DNA of 64,000 nt from Bacillota bacterium (lineage in GTDB: Bacteria > Bacillota > Clostridia > Oscillospirales > Ruminococcaceae). Each line of letters starts with the position of its first letter. Positions within the stretch are counted from its first letter, which is position 1. Below the pieces are notes generated by a model. That model worked only from the letters and a program-made list of their open reading frames with translations. It made no database searches and had not been told where the DNA came from. The stretch lies in contig JAEZYS010000011.1 of the NCBI GenBank assembly GCA_023418925.1, positions 62,001 through 126,000 of the forward strand. Direction: 5' to 3'. Below are positions 1 to 7,049 of the stretch, in pieces. A program made the position numbers and the translations under genes.

Positions 1-1
1 T

Positions 2-958
2 ATTTGTGATGGAAAGGATATTTCCGTAAACGTAATTTCTAAGTCCGGAACAACAACTGAGCCTGCACTTGCATTCAGAATTTTCCGTGAACTTGTTGAA
101 AAGAAGTACGGAAAAGATGGTGCAAAGGATAGAATTTTCTGCACAACAGATAAGTGCAGGGGTACATTAAAGTCACTTGCTGATACTGAAGGATATGAAT
201 CCTTTGTTATTGCAGACGACATCGGCGGAAGATATTCTGTACTTACAGCTGTAGGTCTACTTCCTATTGCAGTAGCAGGATGCGATATCGATGCAATCAT
301 GGCAGGTGCTAAAAAGGCTCAGGACGAGCTTTCAAAGGATTTCGACAATAATGATTGCTACAAGTATGCTGCAATCAGAAGTATTCTTTACAGAAAGAAT
401 AAGTCAGTTGAACTTCTTGTTTCATATGATCCAAGCTTTACAATGATGACAGAATGGTTCAAGCAGCTTTTTGGCGAAAGCGAAGGCAAAGATAATAAGG
501 GCATTTTCCCTGCATCAGTTACATTCTCAACAGATCTTCATTCGATGGGCCAATTTATTCAGGAAGGCTCAAGAATAATGTTTGAAACTGTTGTTGATAT
601 CAAGAAACCAAAGATGGATCTTTTCCTAAATAATGATGCTGAGAACCTTGATGGACTTAACTTCCTTACAAACCAGAATATGTCTGTTGTTAACAGAAAG
701 GCTTTTGAAGGAACTGTTCTTGCTCATACAGAAGGTGGAGTACCTAACATTGTACTTGAACTTGAAGACACATCTGAATTCAGTTTTGGATACATGGTTT
801 ACTTCTTTGAAAAGGCATGCGCAGTAAGCGGATATATGCTTGGCGTAAATCCTTTTGATCAGCCTGGTGTAGAAAGCTATAAGAAAAACATGTTTGCTTT
901 ACTTGGCAAGCCTGGTTATGAAGACCAGAAGGCTGCACTTGAAGCAAAGTTAAAGTAA
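2..958 (+). CDS. pgi: Glucose-6-phosphate isomerase, C-terminal part (5' end outside window)
   Basis: Interconverts glucose-6-phosphate and fructose-6-phosphate in the cytoplasm. The frame is open from base 2, where the family signature ISKSGTTTEPALAFR is read, so the gene enters from before the window and only about the last 318 residues are seen. Further family features are the GGRYSVLTAVGLLPIAVAG stretch (SIS domain) and the C-terminal region around QFIQEGSR and FEKACAVSGYMLGVNPFDQPGVE. An internal ATG at 299 is not the start, because the conserved sequence continues upstream of it without a stop. Confidence 0.95.
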   Translation: MCDGKDISVNVISKSGTTTEPALAFRIFRELVEKKYGKDGAKDRIFCTTDKCRGTLKSLADTEGYESFVIADDIGGRYSVLTAVGLLPIAVAGCDIDAIMAGAKKAQDELSKDFDNNDCYKYAAIRSILYRKNKSVELLVSYDPSFTMMTEWFKQLFGESEGKDNKGIFPASVTFSTDLHSMGQFIQEGSRIMFETVVDIKKPKMDLFLNNDAENLDGLNFLTNQNMSVVNRKAFEGTVLAHTEGGVPNIVLELEDTSEFSFGYMVYFFEKACAVSGYMLGVNPFDQPGVESYKKNMFALLGKPGYEDQKAALEAKLK

Positions 959-1021
959 GTCCCGCACACCTGCAATGGTGTTAATGATATAAAGCCGGTA
1001 ACGGCGGAACGGAGTGTTTTT

Positions 1022-1432
1022 ATGGTAAAGATTATTACAGGAACTAAGGGAACTGGTAAAACAAAAATATTGATCAATAATATTAATACTGCATCAAGCT
1101 CAACTGACGGATATGTTGTTTGTGTTGATAAAGGTGAAAAGCTCAGATATGATATCGGTCATTCAGTAAGACTCGTAGATACAGACCGTTACAGCATTTA
1201 TTCTTTTGAAGCATTTTATGGTCTTGTTGCTGGAATGCTTGCAGGAAATTATGATATTAAAGAAGTATTCGTAGATTCTATCCTTAAGATAGGCGGAGCT
1301 GATTATGAAGCACTTGGTGCTTTGCTTGCAAAGCTTGATAAACTCTCAGGTGCTGATGTATCTGTTACTTTAACAGTTTCAGCTGATAATGCTGACCTTC
1401 CTGAAAGTGTAACAAAGTATATAGCAAAATAA
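1022..1432 (+). CDS. Small P-loop protein of unknown function
   Basis: A 136-residue protein with an N-terminal Walker-A-like motif GTKGTGKTK at residues 7-15, so it probably binds a nucleotide. No Walker B plus sensor arrangement of a known family is recognised. Proteins of this kind are sometimes labelled PilT-like in Clostridia, but nothing else here supports a role in motility. The ATG at 1022 follows a GGAACGGAG-type ribosome site. It lies 63 nt after pgi and may be co-transcribed with it. Function unknown. Confidence 0.7.
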   Translation: MVKIITGTKGTGKTKILINNINTASSSTDGYVVCVDKGEKLRYDIGHSVRLVDTDRYSIYSFEAFYGLVAGMLAGNYDIKEVFVDSILKIGGADYEALGALLAKLDKLSGADVSVTLTVSADNADLPESVTKYIAK

Positions 1433-1445
1433 TTGGATATATCTA

Positions 1446-1474
1446 TTGACATTTTAACGTGGTTATGATAAAAT
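1446..1474 (+). promoter_or_regulatory. Sigma-A promoter of yceD-rpmF
   Basis: TTGACA at 1446-1451 and TAAAAT at 1469-1474 are separated by exactly 17 nt. The yceD start is 28 nt downstream. This marks a new transcription unit after the P-loop gene. Confidence 0.75.
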
Positions 1475-1501
1475 ATAATTTGTGATGTTTTGGGGTGTAG
1501 T

Positions 1502-1948
1502 ATGGTTATAAACTTAAGGCAGCTTTATGATATTACAGGTGATAGTCTTGACATTGATTATTCCATTGAATCGCAAAAGTTGGCTGATATAAAAGGATAT
1601 ACCTTTGCAAACCCAATTATGGTAAATGGCAAAATACGCAACCGTGCTGGTGTGGTAACACTCAACTATACTGCATCGTTTGTTTTGAATGCCGAATGTG
1701 ACAGATGTCTTGAGCAGTTTAACAGAAAGTATGATTTTGATTTTGATCATGTACTTGTTCGTTCTCTTAATACAGACAATGATGAATATATTGTTACAGA
1801 ATCTGATATACTTGATCTTGATGAACTTGCTGTTTCTGATATTTTGTTGCAGTTGCCAACAAAAATGCTCTGCAAGGATGACTGTAAAGGGTTATGTCCA
1901 GTATGCGGAACTAATTTGAACAATAATGTATGTGACTGTAATGGTTAA
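1502..1948 (+). CDS. YceD/DUF177 family protein
   Basis: A 148-residue protein of the YceD (DUF177) family, which in bacteria is almost always encoded immediately before ribosomal protein L32 and is linked to 23S rRNA accumulation. Visible features are the central ECDRCLEQF motif, the acidic LDLDELAVSDILLQLP segment and a C-terminal cysteine cluster CKGLCPVCGTNLNNNVC, probably a metal site. The ATG at 1502 is preferred to a TTG at 1490 because a GGGGTG ribosome site sits just before it. rpmF follows 24 nt later. Confidence 0.85.
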   Translation: MVINLRQLYDITGDSLDIDYSIESQKLADIKGYTFANPIMVNGKIRNRAGVVTLNYTASFVLNAECDRCLEQFNRKYDFDFDHVLVRSLNTDNDEYIVTESDILDLDELAVSDILLQLPTKMLCKDDCKGLCPVCGTNLNNNVCDCNG

Positions 1949-1972
1949 TGAAGGATAAGGAGGTGCTGAAAA

Positions 1973-2155
1973 ATGGCAGTACCAAAGAGAAAAGTATCCA
2001 AGTCCAGACGTGATAAGAGACGTTCATCTGTTTGGAAACTTGATGCACCAGCGTTTTCCAGATGTACAAACTGTGGTGAGCTTACTGCTCCACATAAGGT
2101 TTGTAAGAACTGTGGATTCTATAAGGGTGTAGAAGTAATTAAGAAGGAAGCGTAA
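1973..2155 (+). CDS. rpmF: Ribosomal protein L32
   Basis: A 60-residue protein of the large ribosomal subunit. It has the N-terminal MAVPKRKVSKSRRDKRRS signature and a zinc ribbon with two CxxC pairs (CTNC and CKNC). The four-cysteine form means this copy is the zinc-binding type. A strong AAGGAGGTG ribosome site precedes the ATG. It forms an operon with yceD and ends before a strong terminator. Confidence 0.98.
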   Translation: MAVPKRKVSKSRRDKRRSSVWKLDAPAFSRCTNCGELTAPHKVCKNCGFYKGVEVIKKEA

Positions 2156-2168
2156 TTGATGCTTTCTC

Positions 2169-2206
2169 AAAACTAGAGAAGGAACACTCCTTCTCTAGTT
2201 TTTTTA
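2169..2206 (+). terminator. Rho-independent terminator after rpmF
   Basis: Inverted repeat AACTAGAGAAGGA / TCCTTCTCTAGTT with a 4-nt loop, followed by a run of T. The stem is 13 bp and perfect. Confidence 0.9.
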
Positions 2207-2298
2207 TAATAAAAAAGCATTAATGTTTTTTATAAGCAAATACTATTAATATAGGTTTATATTAATTTATGAATTGATTACAGATAGGAGATGAGAAT

Positions 2299-3633
2299 AT
2301 GGCATTACCTGTTGTTGCAGTTGTCGGCCGTCCTAATGTTGGAAAATCCACACTTTTTAATAAGCTTATCGGTAAAAGACTATCCATTGTTGAAGATACT
2401 CCTGGTGTAACCAGAGATAGGATATATTCCGAATGTGAATGGAGAAACAGGAAGTTCATTGTTGTTGACACCGGAGGTATTGAACCTAAAACAGACGATG
2501 TTATTTTAATCCAGATGAGAAAGCAAGCTGAACTTGCAGTAGAAAAGGCTGACGTAATTGTTTTTATAACTGACTTGAAATGCGGAGTTACTGCAAGTGA
2601 TTATGAAGTGGCCAGAATGCTTCAAAAGAGCGGAAAACCTATAGTGCTTTGTGTTAACAAGTGTGATACTATTGGTGAGCCAGCTCCTGAATTTTATGAA
2701 TTCTATAACCTTGGACTTGGTGATCCTATTGCAATTTCAGCCGTTCATGGACATGGTTCCGGGGATATGCTTGATCAGGTTTTTAAGTATTTTCCTGAAG
2801 ATAATGATGAAGAATATGATGAGGAATATATTAAGGTTGCAGTTATTGGTAAACCTAACGCAGGAAAGTCTTCTCTTATAAACAGAATTGCAGGGGAAGA
2901 ACGTGTAATAGTTTCGGATATTGCCGGAACAACCAGAGATGCTACTGATACAATTATCGAAAATGAGAGCGGAAAATTTGTTTTCATTGATACGGCCGGA
3001 ATCAGAAAAAAATCCAAAATTACTGAAAGAATAGAGCATTTCAGCGTTCTCAGAGCTTATATGGCAGTTGACAGGGCTGATGTGTGTGTTATAATGATAG
3101 ATGCAGAGGCTGGTTTTACTGAACAGGACTCCAAGGTTGCAGGTTATGCCCATGAACAGGGTAAGGCATGTATTGTTGCAGTTAATAAATGGGATGCAGT
3201 CCCTAAGGACGGCAATACAATGGAAGAATACAGAAAGCAGCTTGAGAATGATTTCAGTTTTATGTCATATGTGCAATTTGTTTTCATTTCTGCAAAGACA
3301 GGTCTGAGAGTTGACAAGCTTTTTGATATGATTAAAACTGCAAATGATAAGAATTCAATGCGTATATCAACAGGTATGCTTAACGATCTTCTTGCATATG
3401 CAACAACAAGGGTTCAGCCTGTTTCAGACAAGGGTAAACGTCTTAAAATTTATTATATGACACAACCTTCAACAAAACCACCTACGTTTGTTTTCTTTGT
3501 TAATAACGCGCAGCTATTTCATTTTTCTTATCAGAGGTATCTTGAAAATCAAATCAGACAGACATTCGGTCTAGAAGGCACACCTGTCAGATTTGTTATC
3601 AGAGAACGTGGAAAAGGTACCGATACCAACTGA
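2299..3633 (+). CDS. der: Ribosome biogenesis GTPase Der
   Basis: A 444-residue double-GTPase that acts in maturation of the 50S subunit. The two tandem G domains are clear: G1 motifs GRPNVGKST (about residue 10) and GKPNAGKSS (about residue 186), DTPG and DTAG G3 motifs, and NKCD and NKWD G4 motifs. The C-terminal KH-like domain ends with FGLEGTPVRFVIRERGK. Length is typical for the family. The start ATG follows GATAGGAGATGAG. It is followed 20 nt later by plsY and gpsA, a common clostridial arrangement. Confidence 0.97.
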   Translation: MALPVVAVVGRPNVGKSTLFNKLIGKRLSIVEDTPGVTRDRIYSECEWRNRKFIVVDTGGIEPKTDDVILIQMRKQAELAVEKADVIVFITDLKCGVTASDYEVARMLQKSGKPIVLCVNKCDTIGEPAPEFYEFYNLGLGDPIAISAVHGHGSGDMLDQVFKYFPEDNDEEYDEEYIKVAVIGKPNAGKSSLINRIAGEERVIVSDIAGTTRDATDTIIENESGKFVFIDTAGIRKKSKITERIEHFSVLRAYMAVDRADVCVIMIDAEAGFTEQDSKVAGYAHEQGKACIVAVNKWDAVPKDGNTMEEYRKQLENDFSFMSYVQFVFISAKTGLRVDKLFDMIKTANDKNSMRISTGMLNDLLAYATTRVQPVSDKGKRLKIYYMTQPSTKPPTFVFFVNNAQLFHFSYQRYLENQIRQTFGLEGTPVRFVIRERGKGTDTN

Positions 3634-3653
3634 TTGTGGAGGAATTTTTAATA

Positions 3654-4322
3654 ATGAAAATTGCAATTGGAATATTACTCGCAGCTGTAATTTCATACTT
3701 TATCGGCAGCTGTAATTCTGCAATAATAACTATAAAATTATTAAAGCATGAGGACATTAGGGAACATGGCAGTAAAAATGCAGGACTAACAAACACTCTG
3801 AGGTGCTATGGAAAAATACCTGCGCTTATAACTTTAATAGGTGATTTATCAAAAGGCATTATTGCTGTTCTGATAAGTACGTTTCTTTTTACTTTGATAG
3901 CTGGTCCTGAAATCGACAATCAGTTTGTCGGTTACATATCAGGCTTTTTTTCAATCATCGGTCATATCTTCCCAATTTATTATGGATTTAAAGGTGGAAA
4001 GGGAATTCTTGTATCATGTTCAATTCTAATTGTTATTGATCCGTTAACATTTATTATAGTTATTCCTTTCTTTGCACTTATCCTTTTTATTACCAGATAT
4101 GTGTCAGTTTCTTCTATTACAAGTGCTATTGCTTATCCTATAATTACATTTTGCACTCAGTATTTTATACATGGGAAGCCGTTACAAAGTGTTTTACTGA
4201 ATACAGCATTGGTTGTTTGCACAAGTGCTTTGCTGATTTATATGCATAAGGCAAATATTCAGAGACTTAAAAATGGGACGGAAAACAAATTCACTTTTAA
4301 AAGTAATAAGGAGAGTATATAA
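3654..4322 (+). CDS. plsY: Glycerol-3-phosphate acyltransferase PlsY
   Basis: A membrane enzyme that transfers an acyl group from acyl-phosphate to glycerol-3-phosphate, the first step of phospholipid synthesis. The family signatures GSCNSAIITIKLLKHEDIRE-type segment, GSKNAGLTN and GGKG are present, with several hydrophobic membrane segments. The ATG at 3654 is chosen over a GTG at 3636, because the GGAGG at 3638-3642 can only serve the later start. The stop overlaps the start of gpsA, whose product makes the substrate, which indicates coupled translation. Confidence 0.93.
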   Translation: MKIAIGILLAAVISYFIGSCNSAIITIKLLKHEDIREHGSKNAGLTNTLRCYGKIPALITLIGDLSKGIIAVLISTFLFTLIAGPEIDNQFVGYISGFFSIIGHIFPIYYGFKGGKGILVSCSILIVIDPLTFIIVIPFFALILFITRYVSVSSITSAIAYPIITFCTQYFIHGKPLQSVLLNTALVVCTSALLIYMHKANIQRLKNGTENKFTFKSNKESI

Positions 4323-5326
4323 TGGCTAAGTTTACTATTTTAGGTTCAGGCGGCTTTGGAATAAGCCTTGCTGTGATGCTTGATAAGTATGGTCATGAAG
4401 TGACAATATGGTCTGCCTTTGAAAAGGAAATTGAGGATATTAAACGTGATGGTGAAAATAAAATAAAGCTTCCTGGCATTAAGATAGGAAGTTCTATTAA
4501 ACTTTCCTCAGACATTAAATGTATCATTGGAAGTGAAATTGTTCTTTTCGGTATACCGACAAACTTTCTTAGAAATGTAGCTAAAACAGCATCACCTTAC
4601 ATTACTTCTGACATGGTAGTTGTAAATACATCTAAGGGACTGGAGGATGGCACTCTTAAAAGAATGAGTGAAGTTCTTGGAGAAGAAATACCACAAGCTC
4701 CGATAGTCATTTTAAGCGGGCCATCACATGCTGAAGAAGTTGCTATTGGCATGCCTACTACGGTTGTAGCTTCATCAAAGGATATAAAACATGCAGATTA
4801 TATTCAGGGTTTGATGTCAAACGATTCATTCAGAGTGTATATAAATAATGATGTTGTTGGCTGTGAACTTGGAGGAGCGTTGAAAAATATTATTGCGTTA
4901 TGTGCAGGCATATGTGATGGTATGGGCTTTGGAGATAATACTAAGGCTGCTCTTATGACAAGAGGAATTACAGAGATAGCAAGACTTGGAGTTGCATTAG
5001 GTGCAAAGGATGAAACTTTTGCAGGACTTACTGGTATAGGAGATTTAATTGTTACATGTACAAGTATGCACAGTCGTAACAGGAGGGCTGGAATTCTTAT
5101 CGGTAAGGGCATAAATCCTGATGAAGCTGTTCGAGAGGTTGGAACAGTAGAAGGGTTTACATGTACTAAAGTTGCATATGATCTAGCTCATAGAACAGGT
5201 GTTGATATGCCTATCACAGAGGAATGTTATAATGTTTTATTCAAGAATGTGGATGCAAGATCAGCATTAAAAAATCTTATGGGCAGACCAAAAAAGCATG
5301 AAACAGAAACTGTCTGGGTTGAATAA
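4322..5326 (+). CDS. gpsA: NAD(P)H-dependent glycerol-3-phosphate dehydrogenase
   Basis: A 334-residue enzyme reducing dihydroxyacetone phosphate to sn-glycerol-3-phosphate, which feeds PlsY. The N-terminal Rossmann motif GSGGFGISLA, the middle signatures LSGPSHAEEVA and GGALKNIIALCAGICDG (catalytic lysine), and GLTGIGDLIVTCTS identify the family. The ribosome site AAGGAG lies inside the end of plsY. Confidence 0.97.
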   Translation: MAKFTILGSGGFGISLAVMLDKYGHEVTIWSAFEKEIEDIKRDGENKIKLPGIKIGSSIKLSSDIKCIIGSEIVLFGIPTNFLRNVAKTASPYITSDMVVVNTSKGLEDGTLKRMSEVLGEEIPQAPIVILSGPSHAEEVAIGMPTTVVASSKDIKHADYIQGLMSNDSFRVYINNDVVGCELGGALKNIIALCAGICDGMGFGDNTKAALMTRGITEIARLGVALGAKDETFAGLTGIGDLIVTCTSMHSRNRRAGILIGKGINPDEAVREVGTVEGFTCTKVAYDLAHRTGVDMPITEECYNVLFKNVDARSALKNLMGRPKKHETETVWVE

Positions 5327-5359
5327 TTGGAAAATTACTGGATTTTATAGATCAAAGCA

Positions 5360-5405
5360 AACTGCACATTATGTAAGTATATTTCTACATAATGTGCAGT
5401 TTTTA
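5360..5405 (+). terminator. Terminator of the der-plsY-gpsA unit
   Basis: A perfect 16-bp stem AACTGCACATTATGTA / TACATAATGTGCAGTT with a 10-nt loop, followed by T's. The opposing amidase fragment ends within it, so it probably works in both directions. Confidence 0.88.
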
Positions 5406-5777
5406 TCTATCATATCTTACGCCATCAATTTTAATAAATCTTGCCTGATAAAAGCTATACGAGGAAAGCGGTTTGAAAAGAGCATCATATGAATGTGATG
5501 CAACATATATATTTGTATAATTGCTTAATACAACAACAGTATGATAAAAGACATTGTTCTCATCACCTAGCTGTATAATATCACCAGGACTAATTTTTTC
5601 AATTGAGGAAAGGCTTCCGAACGGGCCAACACCTTTATTTGAAATCAAGAATTCATATAGAAAACGTGTGCTGCTCCAGGAAGGAGATCTGTTATTCAGA
5701 TCTATGTAGTACCATCCGTTATCTTTGGAAAAATTCATTACACCACTTCCGGCATAAATGCATTGTGATGCAAAATT
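5403..5777 (-). pseudogene. Amidase_6 domain protein, C-terminal fragment cut off by the prophage
   Basis: This is the downstream half of a chromosomal gene for a putative amidase-domain (PF12671-type) protein, split by prophage integration. The frame is open upstream of the ATG at 5738. It reads N-F-A-S-Q-C-I-Y-A-G-S-G-V-M before the first ATG, which is the conserved continuation of the family's D-C-T-N-F motif. The family's S-x-S-W motif (RSPSWSS) and PGDIIQLG with the following H-T-V-V (general base histidine) are present. The missing N-terminal 39 codons are at 43582-43698. The joined gene would encode 162 residues. The fragment has no own start signal and lacks the catalytic cysteine. 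Confidence 0.85.
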
Positions 5778-5801
5778 GCTGGGCTCCTAAAAAAGCCCAG
5801 C
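5760..5801. other. attL: left junction of the prophage
   Basis: The shared core with attR is ATT at 5775-5777. Sequence to the left continues the amidase frame; sequence to the right (from 5778) is phage. The phage arm holds CTCCTAAAAAAGCCCA at 5784-5799, whose inverse TGGGCTTATTTAGGAG stands at 43561-43576 next to attR. Both arms begin 7.5 nt from the centre of the TT dinucleotide, giving the symmetric attP expected for a large serine recombinase. Confidence 0.85.
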
Positions 5802-5866
5802 AGAGGAAAAATATGACAAAATCCGACATTGATTCAGAGGATTGCTGGTCTCCTAAAAAAGCCCAA
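5776..5866 (+). repeat. Two direct copies of the integrase arm motif, 66 bp apart
   Basis: TTGCTGGGCTCCTAAAAAAG at 5776-5795 recurs as TTGCTGGTCTCCTAAAAAAG at 5842-5861, and both continue with CCCA. The first copy is the attP arm next to the crossover. The second is an extra copy inside the prophage. The first copy also forms an 8-bp hairpin (GCTGGGCT / AGCCCAGC). Confidence 0.8.
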
Positions 5867-5950
5867 AAAGCAAAAAACAAGATATCTAATGATTCCATGA
5901 TAGCTTAAGTTTGCGGTGTTAGCAAGTTGATATTTATGGGAATAAATCAC

Positions 5951-5989
5951 AAAAAGGTTCTTCAGCATAAACACTGAAGAACCTTTTTT
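5951..5989. terminator. Bidirectional terminator at the left prophage end
   Basis: Inverted repeat AAAAAGGTTCTTCAG / CTGAAGAACCTTTTT with an 8-nt loop, with T runs in both directions. It ends the MBL gene transcript 40 nt beyond its stop and shields it from the host side. Confidence 0.85.
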
Positions 5990-6032
5990 AGCTAACGAAT
6001 GTAAATTGATTTGATATCGTTTTCAGGTCTGA

Positions 6033-6854
6033 TTACGATTCTAATTTTTTCAAGTTGTCATGGCTCATTGTCCGAAAAACCTGACAATATTTTTGAAAGC
6101 CATCTGCACCGATGATATACATGTTCGGCAGATAAGAAAGTCTTTTTCTGGAATAAGCAATGCGTTCCAGACCGTTATCCATAGCTGTGTGATTGCTTAA
6201 AGCAACATCCACATTCTTGCTGGCTGCCACGCCGAAAAAGTAATCCAATGATTTTAGGTACTGCTGGATACCGTCTTTTGTCCAAGGAGGTGTAGTGCCT
6301 CCCCACAGAGCTGCCATATGGGTTTTGCCATTTTCTTTTACAGGAAAGATATAACTTAGGCATCCGGGCGTATGACCGGGTGTGTTATATACATAGATGA
6401 TTTTATCTCCAAGTGTTATAATATCTCCGTCTTGCAGATAATGGTCAATGGCATAATCTTTCCATGTTTCTGGACGGTTAGGCTTTGCTGGATGTTCTTG
6501 CCAGAAAATATCATCTATTTTTGAAAGATAAGTTTCAGCATGATATTGCTCAACAAACCACTTGCCGCATCCTGTGTGATCCACGTGACCATGTGTTAAA
6601 AGAAGTTTTTTGATAGAATCAGGATTCCACCCAACCTCTTTGATAGCATTTATGATAGCGTCAAAAGCCTCTTTTTTAGGCCATATAGCATCAATTACGA
6701 TTAGACCGTCGCTAGTTTTCAACACAAAACAATTGGTTTCTTTTTGCGCAACGATGAGTAAGTCGTCAAAAATCTGTGCATATGTGAAGAAAGACATATC
6801 TTCCATTGCCTGAATGGTATCACTAGTAATCACCGGTTTATTCAATCTGTTCAT
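6033..6854 (-). CDS. MBL-fold metallo-hydrolase, B3-lactamase-like (prophage cargo)
   Basis: A 273-residue zinc hydrolase without signal peptide. The metal ligands are all visible: H88-x-H90-x-D92-H93 (LLTHGHVDH), H161 (NTPGHTPG) and H222 (SNHTAMDNG). The GHTPG and last-histidine context resemble subclass B3 beta-lactamases and related lactonases; the substrate cannot be told from sequence, and a cytoplasmic location argues against a classical lactamase. It lies inside the prophage beyond the tail genes, with its own promoter (7033-7005), a leader ORF and an RBS-masking hairpin. The ATG has an AGAGGAG ribosome site 9 nt upstream. It is not a phage structural gene and is best seen as lysogenic cargo. 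Confidence 0.85.
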   Translation of the reverse strand: MNRLNKPVITSDTIQAMEDMSFFTYAQIFDDLLIVAQKETNCFVLKTSDGLIVIDAIWPKKEAFDAIINAIKEVGWNPDSIKKLLLTHGHVDHTGCGKWFVEQYHAETYLSKIDDIFWQEHPAKPNRPETWKDYAIDHYLQDGDIITLGDKIIYVYNTPGHTPGCLSYIFPVKENGKTHMAALWGGTTPPWTKDGIQQYLKSLDYFFGVAASKNVDVALSNHTAMDNGLERIAYSRKRLSYLPNMYIIGADGFQKYCQVFRTMSHDNLKKLES

Positions 6855-6865
6855 TTATAATTACT

Positions 6866-6899
6866 CCTCTGTACATTTTATTTTATCTTTGCACAGAGG
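6866..6899 (-). promoter_or_regulatory. Stem-loop masking the MBL ribosome site
   Basis: CCTCTGT at 6866-6872 (plus strand) pairs with ACAGAGG at 6893-6899, extended by CA/TG after one mismatch. In the transcript the 3' arm contains the AGAGG of the MBL ribosome-binding site, and the 5' arm lies inside the leader ORF 6921-6883. This is the layout of translational attenuators. Confidence 0.6.
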
Positions 6900-6921
6900 T
6901 AAAACGATTCTTTGGAGGCAT
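6883..6921 (-). CDS. Possible 12-aa leader peptide MPPKNRFTSVQR
   Basis: A short ORF with an ideal ribosome site (AAGGAG at 6935-6930, 8 nt before the ATG). A ribosome on its last codons would cover the 5' arm of the hairpin that hides the MBL ribosome site, so its translation could switch the MBL gene on. An alternative is that it is the remnant of a lost TetR-type regulator, many of which begin with MPPK. Confidence 0.45.
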   Translation of the reverse strand: MPPKNRFTSVQR

Positions 6922-6959
6922 ACCACCAACTCCTTCATGAGAAAAAATTTATCTATACT

Positions 6960-6980
6960 CCTATTTGGAATACAAATAGG
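6960..6980 (-). promoter_or_regulatory. Inverted repeat in the MBL leader
   Basis: A perfect 8-bp inverted repeat CCTATTTG / CAAATAGG with a 5-nt spacer. It lies between the predicted transcription start and the leader ORF, as an RNA hairpin or a repressor operator. Confidence 0.5.
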
Positions 6981-7004
6981 TTCAAGTTTGAAATCATTGA
7001 TTCT

Positions 7005-7033
7005 ATTATGAGGGTTTATCGAGAAAAAGTCAA
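7005..7033 (-). promoter_or_regulatory. Promoter of the MBL gene
   Basis: On the minus strand TTGACT (7033-7028) and CATAAT (7010-7005) are 17 nt apart. It sits just beyond the stop of the last tail gene, so the MBL gene can be expressed without the late operon. Confidence 0.65.
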
Positions 7034-7049
7034 ATTCATTATAATATTA

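Noticed and set aside
5403..5738. Amidase fragment as an independent 111-aa gene starting at ATG 5738
   Set aside because: Conserved family sequence continues upstream of that ATG to the prophage junction, and the missing N-terminus is found at 43698-43582.
5768..5908. Plus-strand ORF encoding a doubled CW-x-PKKAQ peptide
   Set aside because: The repeat is explained by the two integrase arm copies at attL; the ATG lies on the chromosomal side of the junction and there is no ribosome site.
6610..7011. Plus-strand ORFs opposite the MBL gene and its leader
   Set aside because: Antisense shadows without ribosome sites; the minus-strand leader structure explains the region better.
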